A stretch of 64,000 bases of DNA, taken from assembly GCF_037975245.1 (NCBI RefSeq), contig NC_092569.1, forward strand, positions 18,147,501 through 18,211,500, written 5' to 3'. The DNA comes from Apostichopus japonicus. Taxonomy: Eukaryota; Echinodermata; Holothuroidea; Aspidochirotida; Stichopodidae. Shown here one piece after another: positions 14,001 to 26,000 of this stretch; within the stretch, counting starts at the first letter, position 1, and each line of letters begins with the position of its first letter. A program made the position numbers and the translations under genes. The notes beneath the pieces were generated by a model, which saw nothing but the letters and a program-made list of their open reading frames with translations, did not search any database and had not been told where the DNA came from.

Positions 14001-17000
14001 TGAAGGCCAGGCTGCGTCTGTCTAGCCGCCTAAAGCCTAGGTACATGTCAAATGTGTTCAACAAGTGATGGAACTTCAACAAAATAGTTATTTAGACGCG
14101 TTAGCTAGCCTAGGCTTATAGGGCTAGGCCTAGCCTAGGGGCCCCTAAGACAAGTTAGTACTAACACTGCAGTTGGGCTAACTCTCCATACAGTTATGCA
14201 ATTTGTTAGGCTAAGCCTACCTGTTATAGTGTTTGTTGGACGCTCTCGATCTCCCACGACTCTCATTACTTGTCTTGCGACCACTGATCTGTACACTAAC
14301 TGGATTGGAGCAACAGGCCTACTCTGTGAATTTACTGTCCGCCATGTTTGTTCACCCAAGAAGAGCGATACGGTTCACTGAACTTGTATACTAGCGATAT
14401 TTGAACGTTAATTCAATGGCTGTTTTCTTGTAGACAGAAAATATCCAAAGACAAGAGAAGTGGCGCTGATACTAGGTGTGTGTCACTGAGGTGGGGAGGG
14501 GGAGGTGGTCGGGAGACGTGCCCCCGTACTCAATATTAGATTGATTTTTTATTGTGGTCAATTGACTCAGTAAAATGAGGGTTGCAAAAGCAGATCAATG
14601 TGGACAACTCAAAAACCTTTCCGATTATATTCTTGGTCGAAAGCAGCATTGAGGGGTTGGTGTGGCGGAGGGGGGGGGGGGAGGGGGACTCAAAAATTCG
14701 AAGTTTTTCAAACAGTTGTAGTCTAAGAGCAATCTCGTGAGTCATAAACTGTGGTATTTCATGTTTATGCTATAATGCTATTGTTTTTACTGGTTGGGTG
14801 CTTGCAGTTTCAGCTTTACCCTTAAATGATTACAAATAGATTACCGACAAGGTAAACTATGAAAGCACATTATGGAAACAAATATCCTTTTCTTTAAATT
14901 TATTCATTTTAAGTGACACAGTTGTAATAGTATTGATTGTAGTGACTTGTTAGCACTTAAAAGTCCAACAAGAACTTCATTTCCAGAAAATTTAAAATCT
15001 TTACACTCGGGACCCTGGAAGTCAATGCAATGTTTCTGGTGGTTAAAATTTATAAAAAAAAAATAAAAGTAAATCAGCAAGAACTTCACATATATCTTGC
15101 AGATGGTGGCTTACGAGTTGGAGTAATCTGCAAATTACATAAACAAAACATTGAAATTTATAATCTAAATATAAAATTAATCTGTAGAAACGAAATAATT
15201 TCACCTGTAGGCAGCAGATCAATTGAATTGGTAATTCTAATTCATAAAAGGTGAGGCTTCAAATTTCCAAATAAGTCAAGCTTAGCCTTGTGCCTTGAGT
15301 TAGGCAACAACTCTCTGTTTTCAAAACTGAGTTAGGTGGTAAGCCTATTTATACCCTTTCAATTTTAAGCTACACATAATTCCTCATGTATTCAGTACGT
15401 CACGCAGTGTACTGAAAACTGTACTTTGATGCAAGTAGAATTATGACGAAAAGCTAACGTTACTTATCATGTAACTTATTTCTTTCGCGAAACACGTCCA
15501 TATTCTCGCCAGTGCATACAACGTAGTACAAAGACTAACTAGAATTCATCCCAAGTAATCGGCATAGCCTACCTGTGAAATGTTAACCCCTTTTTTCGTT
15601 TTCACGAACATCCCGGTTTGCGCATCCATAGGCTGAACAGGCATTTTTTTCAAAACATCAGATATTAAACGAGTGAGGTAAAGTTATTTCTTTAGGATAA
15701 TGCGAGGTGCTGACTGCCGACTCCGTACCTAGCTGGTAACAGAACAAGAGATGTTTGGCGTCTTTTTGGGTGATTCAAGATGGCCGCTTCACAGGGAATA
15801 GACCAACTAGCGTTCAGAAGCGGCGAGCCTCCAATCCAGTTAGTGTACAGATCAGTGCTTGCGACAGGCTCAGCAAGCCTATTTACTAGGGAAGAAAACT
15901 CGCTTTCCGTAAAGTTATTCGACATGTTGAAAGGTTCGATAGTATATTGCGGACTGATATAACGTAGCTTATGCCCTATTCTTCTATTGCAGTACAGTGT
16001 AGGTATATACTGAAGCACTAGTATAGTACTATACAAGTCCTTTTGCCCGCGCTCCGTCGAAAACGTTTATCAACAATACCGATCGTACACATGCATGGTA
16101 CTCGCGAACGCGATTTGCATAACGGCTCCTCCCACTCGCGTGCCACTCACACTTTTATAATCTATATATATTACCGCGCCGAACATGACAAAATAGTATA
16201 TAATGTATAAAGGTTATAACGAACAATATATATATATGTTATGCGATATATATATGATATGCGATATATATAGGTTATGCATAACGTATATATATATGAA
16301 GAACAAACATAAGTCATATATATTACTGCATAAGCAACATATATTAGTCGTTATAATGAATATATGTGGTATATGATATTGTCACATATGGCACTTCATA
16401 GGTCTAGCCTACCATAACAACATACGGTAACTAAAGGTTACATTGTACATAACATTGGGATTTGCGGCCCAGTCTAACGCTCGTTATTATTTAAGTATTG
16501 CCATATTTACATCATATTAATTACAACATGATATAAGGTTGTCATTTTGTTACTTGGAATAAACATCAGTACTATAAACGTATATATCACCTCTTCACCC
16601 CCTTTTTGTGGAGAATTTTTGAGGATTTTCTGTTTATTTATAAGTTCAGTTCATTTATTTCTCATTATTTTGTAAATTGTATTGCATATGTCGTAGAATT
16701 ATGTTTGCTAAATGATCTTGCCATCGAATTGAAAGAAGTGCGACATTTTTGCTGTTTTCTCTTGTGACAGGTTTCGTAGAGGTCTCCTTCGTTCCACCTG
16801 TATTTCCGCATGATTGCCAGAAAATACTTGACTGTGTGTACAACAGCAAAAAATTAACATCTGGAGTGTACCTGATACGACCGATTGGATACTTAACACC
16901 CTTCGAGGTTTACTGTAGCAGCTGGATCGATGGTAGTGGTTGGACGGTGAGTCTGGCGAAATAATTGTATTCAAATCCGTGAAGGATATGTTCATGCCAC

Positions 17001-20000
17001 AAAGCCAATTGGAACAGAGCTTGATTCTCGAAATAGTAGGAGGTAAATTCACGCATAATAGACCCTCTTGAAGTGAAATGATATAGTGATTCATCCAGAC
17101 CATGTAGTATAAATTAATGTAAACCGCAGGCGTGGTGACACTCACTTGTAAAAATATCACATATGTAACCAATAAGATCATCAGTGACGACGCTATGGGG
17201 TTGTGGCATGACGGGGAATTTACCTCCTCCCTTCCGATTTCCCCTAAATTTATCCAAAATATATTGAGCTACACTCTAAAAACTGAAGTGCTAATTTAGT
17301 AGCTCCAACACGGTGCTAGTCATCAATTAGCACTTTAAGAGCTAGTATCTCAACCTTCAAGTGTTAAATAACTTGCACCATACCAAAGTGCTATCGCCGT
17401 AGTTGTGATGCACTGCACTTATTAAGTGCTGAAAGTTTCGTATTAACTTTTGATTGGCTGAAGGCGGTGACGTCAGTAACATGCAACAACGCTATTGGTT
17501 ATAACCAAATAGTTGCATATCGCATCGCTAGACGTGACAACTGACGAGCGTTCCACCGGCAGACGTAAGTTTCTGAATTGAAATCTGTGAATATTCACCA
17601 GAGTAAGGAATATTTGAAAGCTGATATGGCGACCTTTTATGAAATTTGAGTGATCATTCATGTTTTCAATAACCTAGCTTCGCTGATGACGTCGGGAATT
17701 CCATTGAAATAATTCCTCTGTCGACGTCTTAGTGATGGTAGCCTACCACTTATTTCATAGGTCTATTCACGTATGTAAATGCCAAATGCGCTCTGATATA
17801 ACATTAGGCTATGCCAAGTTTATGATTGGGCGTTTATAGGCCTAGCCTACCTCCTTATTGTAACATTTATAAGGCCTAACTTTATGGCCGCCAATGGTGA
17901 TTCGATTGAGGTGTGCTACTGGTACTACAGTCTACTGTGTTTGCACAAGTGGCAATCACAGAGTCTTAACGTATAAGAGAGGCAGGCCCAATGCAATAAG
18001 TATTGGTATTGGTTTATATGCCAATGCCTAAAGAATATGAGCCGATGGCCGCTAGACGACCACAAGAGAACGTTGTGGAAGGCCTGCCACTCCATATTAC
18101 GCTTTGAATTTGTGGTAGCCTAGCCTAGGCCTAACATTATTGTGGTAACAGGCCTAACGTTGGTGTTGTTAATGTTACTTTGCAGTGTAAGGTCTGTGTG
18201 TGATTGCCGACTAAAAAATGAAGTAGCCTAAAAAGTACAAGTACAAACCATACTTCACAGTCATACATTATTCAGGTTTAAAGAAAAATTAAAGTAAATG
18301 TAAACATAAAATAATGATCAGAGTAATTGTATACATCCTATTCTTATTTGACCTTCATAGTGTTTCCCATTTTTCATGCATCGCTTAATGTTGTGTACCC
18401 TAATGTTTGCCTTGTTTGCACCTATCAAGGAAGGCCTACTATAAGTATGTTTTTCTTTTGAAATGATGACTCCCAATGTAAATATGCTTCATTTAAGATG
18501 TTCTCTCATGAAAAGTGAAAGATTATAGGTAGGCTAAATTTTCCAATTATTTTGAAACAAATTTCGGTGAAACTTTAAACATGCTTTTTTTTTATCGAAA
18601 CTGTTTATAGACTCGAGCTTTTGCAGAAAAATGAAAGAAACCTGACATGTTTTGAGATTCATTGCATGTTTTCTTGTTCTATTCTTGTACTTGTAGATTT
18701 TGCAAGACTTTGAGCAGATGTATGGAGATCAGGTCGCCAATAACTTTTTGATGAAATGGGGGGGAACATTCCCGCTTCATTTGGAAGTACATAGCATGTA
18801 CTCACCAACTCAGCTCTGCGGGACCTTCAGTTTGAATTTGAAGAAACAGAAAAGTCTGAGGGTATGTTTCAAAAAAGTGCTAACATTTTGTAGTCATGTG
18901 ACTCTCATTATGCAAGTTCAGTCAAGTTTTCTGTAGTGAATATTTGGTATGTTAGCTCTTTAAAAGACTGCTATAGGTAAAATCATGTACAGAAAAGTGG
19001 CAATGCTGTTAACAGTTTGTCTGGTACCCAACTTTCTTTAGACATACATGGAAGAAATGAATGAAAGTGATTAAACCGAAACTGAATTACATTCCAATCT
19101 AGATTTTGAAGAAGACTTAAGTTCTGACACCATAGAAGCTGGTGGGAGCTTATGTGGTTGGTGGGCATCTACCTGTTTAACGATAGTTCATTAAGTGGTA
19201 TTATCTCCTGCAGTCTTATGTGAATTTTCAAGTACTGAAGCTAACTTGGCTAAGCTGATCCATGGGAGGGGACCCATCATGAGTGTATCCAAAAATTGAG
19301 GTCAAAGATCATTTAAGTGTCAATTCAAGCTGCAGCGCGTGAATCAAAAATAGCCAGATCATTATCAGATTGCTCGCAAATTGTTGAAATCAGTGGATTA
19401 AAACTTGTATCCAGATTTCAGATCAAAGGTTATAACTAAAATTTGTAGCCAGTTCTTAGGCCCATGCACTAAAATTGACTAAGCTGGCAATCCTGTTCAC
19501 TTTTGCTTTCTTTCCAGCTGTGGAGTAAGGGTAAACTGAAGGACATTTTCTTGAGCCACGTACTGTTAAAGCGCTGTGGGTGGAGGGGTGTGTTATTATT
19601 CTAGAAACATTCTAGAACCAATGTTGTAGGTCTGGTGGTGTAGGGTTGTACCTGTATAGCCACTTGCTTGGTTCATTCATTGATACGAGTTACTGTACCA
19701 CTTGATGCCTTAGTTTCCTCCATCCAACAGTGTATTCAATAAGCAAAAGTATTAATTTCCTGGCCTAACCAATTTCAATTATAGAAGCATCCCAGAAATC
19801 CTTCAGTCTTCCACCATATTTATTTTAGTGACTTTGAAAAGACCTATGACTGTGAAATTGACACAGGCCTATGTAATTGGGTTCAGTGGACATAAAAGTA
19901 TATCAGATTAATGTTTTTTTTTTTGGCATGCAGTGCCTATGTGTAATTTGTATATTGCAATTTCTAGAGCAAGTAGTAGGAACAAACAATTACTAACTGA

Positions 20001-23000
20001 CACGTCACACTATTTTGTTGACATAAACATCTGTTTTGTTGAGATATGTAATCTGTTTTTATGTTTTTCATTATTAAGAAACTTTTCATTTTCTTCTTTA
20101 GAACATGCATCCATGTACGGTCTCTTTGCATTGGTTCACCTATTGCCGTCTTTCAACACAAGGAAAAGTGGAAAATGCAGTCGAGATGACAATGTCCGTT
20201 ACTTCATCGCCTGGCAACCAGTAAGTTGTTTTGTGTGTTGAGTGGGAAAGATCTGCCAAAATTCATGCAGAGTGATCAATCTGTAACCATTTGAGCCTAG
20301 GGGATATTGGTGCTGACATTCTGTCCTCTAGGCCTCAGCCCCTTGGCTCAATCTGCGCTGGGCGGTCCAGGTAGGTGCTTTTATTAAATGTGTCTTTCCT
20401 CCAGGAGATAAGAGTCAACCACATAAAACTATCTGATACAGATGTGGGTCAATGTAGACTATTCTATACCTGAGCCAGATAATCCTTAATTATATATCAA
20501 GTAATATCTGCATATCTTATTAGCTGGTTAGATATTAACATGGATTTTATATTTGGTTAAAATATGGCACGAGCCAGGCAGCAGTTCAGGCAAGATACAT
20601 AATAGTACGGTTAGTGATGCAAGCAGAATGTGAACTAATTTTCACCCGGACTAGTTGAAGTTTTCAGAGATTACTAGAGAAATTGGCACTATTTTGGAAA
20701 TTAATGCTTGCTTAATTTATTTTCTTCTTAGATCGGAACAAATGTGGAAGAATATGCAAGGAAAAGCCAACTCAGCAGTAAATAGCCACACCTTTTGGTC
20801 ATTGGAAGCAATGTGACTGACTTGCAGCAGTTTTTTTGTAGTTCTGGATGGAGTTGCCCTACCTGTTTCCAGGCAAGCATGTGGAATTGTAGCAGCTACA
20901 GATAATTTAATGAAAGTTCATTATGTTTTTAATGTAGCATATGCGGTGCAGCTCACAGATTTCTACACCTTTATCCAAACTGTGTTGTATGGCATACCCC
21001 TAACAGGTCAAAAGATAAGTAATCATGTTAAGGAGATAAGGATTGCTTGCAAAATGTGGAGTAGAGACTGTTCACAGTTTAGTTAAAAAGCATTAAGGAA
21101 AGTCTGTTGCAAGCATGTCTTAAAATGTATTCGTTTTAATTACTAGCATTAATCTCTTTCAAGATTTCTCTTAACGTTTCTTAAGTTGCATTGGCCATTT
21201 TGTAGTAGAAAAACATGCTGTATGTTTTTACTTTGGGATCAGTGTTTCAATTCTAGTAATCCTTTAGAGCTCAGTATATACCTATTATATAAAGTGTAGT
21301 TGGATTTTTGACATTAACAGAAATATAAGGCCTACAACACATGGTTAACAAATACAAAACTGAACACTACACAACTTAGACCCACATATATCTCTAAAAT
21401 CATCTCCAGATGAACCTGGTTATGATGGATAAATTCAGGTTTTGACCAGTTATTCAGGTTGTACAGTTGATGATTTAAGTTTGGGCTTATAAAAATGGGA
21501 GGGATACTGCTTGCACCAGATCTCAGCCACAGCCACTCACACAAATTACTCATTACTAATTAATGACTCACAATATGTCAGGTACTTGCTCGCCCTTCGG
21601 GAGCGTAGGTTTACCTAACTTAGTCTTGATTGGGTGTTGTCACTGCTAATTTTATCATGTTTTAAAACATTCATTCAGACTGTTAGATGTTATTCAGTGT
21701 TATGTTTCAGTTTAATTTTGCCCCATTTGGGGATCAAGTTGGTGTTATTTTCATTTGACTTAATTAAAAGAGTGGAGTGAATAGGTTTGAAGGTGTTGTC
21801 CAAAATAAGGGACCATGGGAACAAAGCCTCATTGGGTGGTCAAAAATGTTTTTTTTTTTAAATTTAATTCGTCCAATCTGAGATCTTTTCCAGTTGGAAT
21901 CTGGATTTTACTGAATTTTAGGGGTGCATAGTCCCATCTCCTGTAAATATCACTCAGTACTAATACAGAAAATTAATATCATGTTTGAAAATTGTAACAT
22001 CCATGGCTAAATGTAAACATAAAGTTAGGCTAGAACACTATGCATGTTTATACTCTAGCACTTCTGGTCAACAGCCTTAAATTTATAGTAACCAAAGGAT
22101 TTAGCTGAGATACTTAAGCTAATCCGTCTACACTATTTGGTATAAGTGTAACTTATGAATTTTTATTTCTCAAGTACAGGAAGCAATAAAAGGAAGAAAG
22201 AAAAGAAAAAAATGTGTTCCCTTTTATTTCAGTCAAGAGATGCTGTGTTTTGACCTACCCTTTGCATTCCATATTTGCAAGTGATACAGATTAATTAGGA
22301 CTTGCACTTACAGGTGCTATATTTGCTCTTTCCAGTGCTGGTGGTAGCACTTAAAGTGCGGGACTGTTGTAGCACTTTTCAGGTGCTTGTATGGTTAGCA
22401 CCTTTGAGAGCGCTGTTTATAGCACTTAGGGTGCAATCCCTCATAGGGCTCTTGGTAAGTGCTGTAAAATAGCACTCTATGTGCTGTTTTCAGCACTTTG
22501 TTTTTTAGAGTGTAGGATATTTGTTTGTACTAGGAACAGCTTCCAATGCAATGCATTAGTGTGAAGTGTCAAACTATAGCACCACTTGCGTCTTAGCCAT
22601 TTTACTTGTAAAAAAATTCCGTAATGGGAGAGGTCTGAGCGTACGGGTTACCCCTCTCATATCAGTGTTATCCTTTTTGTCCCACCCCAAAAAAGATATT
22701 ACTAACACCCTCGTTGCCCCCAAAATGCCTAGGCTGGTGACGTCACTGAATGTGATGAAACGATGCTAACAATATCAGGAATAAAAGCAAAACACGTTTA
22801 AGGATGTGGTACAGTAGCTGATAAAGTGGAGTGTTAGCTCAGTGGTTAACGCCGGTGCCTCACAATCATAAGGTCTCCGGTTCGAGTCACTCCAAGATTA
22901 ATATACGTCGTCCAGTTACAGAGCTGTTGACAATTGACAATGCATAAGCATGGCCGTTAAATATGAATGTAAGAGACTGACTTCGGTCGGCTTTCGGCTT

Positions 23001-26000
23001 TGATAAGCAAGTGAGACTTCTTTGCGAGTTCCTGCTTGCATGAGGATCTGGTTTGTGAACTTGGGAAAAGGGGTTTGGTTCTGTTCTTCACTTGGTTTTC
23101 GAAACAACTTTGTTAGCCATGGCTGCACTGACGTGATGTCGCATGGGGTGCCTTTGCCTACCTCAGTATTTGAGAAAGTGGTCAGATGCTGGGGTACACA
23201 CTCCCATCCTCCGTCGGATGGGGACGTTAAATGGCAGTGCCGGGAGCAGGAATGGGAGCAAATTCACACCCTGCCTCGTTATCCCCTGAACACTTATCGC
23301 AAAGAAAAGGATTGAAAAAAGCCCGTGTTCATCCAAGATCTAACACGGATAGGGTCTCAAATAAGCTACTGTAAGACTTCCTGATCCTTGGGTCGCTAAA
23401 CTAAACCAAACAAAACCAAATCAAACCAAACCAAACCAAACTAATATATTTGACTTTTATACTTAGGTCCGAAAATAACAATGTTATGTTATGAAAGCAT
23501 CATATTGTTTTGTATGCTTTCTGATAGGTCATTCAAAGGCGCTCCGATGGTTTTGTCAATTTTAAGAGAAATTGGTCACAATATAAAGAAGGCTTTGGAT
23601 TCTTGTCAACTGAATTTTGGATAGGAAATGAAAAGCTACCGCACTTGACGAATAAAGCAGTCTACAAACTTCGTGTGGATATTACCTTATCTAATGGATC
23701 GTCCTTCTACTCACCTTACAAAGGGTTTCGTATTGCTGATGAATGGAGTCAGTATAACATTGTGAATATGATCGCACTTGACAGCAACGTAGGTAAATAT
23801 GCAACTGCAGAGAAGTATGTCTTATTCGTCGAACTTAATAATTGTCTGTTTAGATCGTCAAAAGCTATTACCTCAGCTCAGGTTACTAGAGCTCGAAATT
23901 TGAAAACCTTATAAGTGTGATAACTCATTAGTCAACATTTTCTTGACGTCATACAAAGTAACATACAGTAGGTCCACCTTGGTGAACAAAATAGATTTCT
24001 CATGTAAGTCATTTGAGGTCAATATATTTTTGCAGGGATAAACTTCATACTTCTGATCCCGGCCTACCAAGGTATATACAAGAACCGTATCGTCATGATG
24101 CCAACAAAAGGCACATTATAATAACCTAATAAACATGTGAACATACCTTGCTAGCATTTGAAGTCAGCAATAACTAATGCTTGCAAAGCTTGTGTATTAA
24201 AAGTTACATTAAATAGTCCATCCTGATACATTGGTATCTTCATTTGTTTTCCATTTTCAGGTACATTAATATCTGCTTGTCCTTCGAATATGATCTACGC
24301 AACCTGCAGTTGCAAAGCAGCGTGTGAAGATCCCAACGGACAATCTGGTTATAATAGCGACTGTTTGGGTAGTGAGGGTTGCACCTGTCCAGCTGGTTTC
24401 TTAATGCAAAGGAGTGACTGCATCCTTCCGAGTGAATGTGGATGTTTTGTAACGGAAATCAATTTGGTGATACCAGTAAGATGTTATATATTAATCTGAT
24501 ATGGATTGTGGGTAAACAAATAATGATTCTTGTGATTCCTTTCAAATATTAACAAGTAGTGAAATCATGGAATACCAGATCTCATCCCAAAGTTGGGTTG
24601 TAAGACCTTTGACCGGTGAAGGTATAATACCATCACTCACAGAGGAACAAGAGCCAATATCCATGCAAACATTAATTAGGGTTAAAGAGCAGGAGCTTAC
24701 AATAAACATTTGTACCTTTAATATTATCTTGGCCTCGTTTCACAGGTTTTATGACTTTGACAAATGAACCAAGGACGTTGATCTATGAACTACTGACGTC
24801 ACTTGTTATATCTAGCGCTTTAGGTAGAACATCGCATGCCCAAGAAGACAACCTTCATCTGGTGCACTGTGTCATAAAGATTTGGTTCATATTAACGTTT
24901 GACCTTCATTTACCTCGTTTTACAGGTTTTTTTACTTTGGTACATGAACCATGGAGGTTGGCATAAGAATCAATGACTTCATGTGTTATATCTAGCGCAT
25001 TAGGGATAACATATCTAACGTATGCTAACGTTTCCAGCTTCGTCTGATACACTGTTTCGTCTAAATCTGGCTGACCTTAACGTTCGACCTTCCTTGACTT
25101 TGTGACCTTTGCAGATTTTTGATAATTGGTATGCTACAGAATGACATAGAAACATTTATTTACAAGATGGGTATGTTGGTTTCTCTCGTCTTATGTCATA
25201 CATAAATATGACAATGCCGGTCGTTCTGTTTATAACAAAGAAGGGATTTTTGTCTCATCCACATAGACCTTTCCTTTGTTACTCTATATATGACGTAATA
25301 AGAAACAGGGGCACTACTTTCGATGCTGAATCAGGCATACCTTCACAAGGTGTAATACGCATGGGGCTTACTGTCTCGGTATTTGTTTAAAACATTTACG
25401 CACACATACAGACACATTACTTTGACCACCATTCTAGATTACATCATACACCGTTGTGGTACTCTTTGGAACTCTCCCTCATGACTCACCCAAGCTGTGA
25501 CTTCAAAATGCGTCTCCTGTAGGCTATAGATTAAAGATATAAATGTACCAATTACCATAAGGATTGCTATCTTCTTGTAGAACAGAGAAACGTATTTCAA
25601 CGATGACTGCACCCAGAAGTGTTCCTGTAGCAATAACCGACTGATCTGTGAAGACTACAGATGTAGTACCAATGCTGTATGTGATGTCAGAGATGGAGTA
25701 CGACAGTGTTATTGTAATGAGGGATATGAAGGTGACATTTGTGAGTCCTTGTCAGATTGTCAGGATGTTTATGACATTGGACATAGACAAGAGGGCGTTT
25801 ATACCATTTTACCAACTGGATGGCCAGATTCATCATTTAGTGTCTATTGTAAAATGGAAAATGGTGGAGGATGGACATTAAGTTATTAAAGCATCAATAC
25901 ATTTTGAAAAATATATTACTGGCGACTATTCCAAACATAACTAATACGACCCTTTCCTTTATGATATGTTATAGGTCATCATCTCGATCCTTCATATGCC

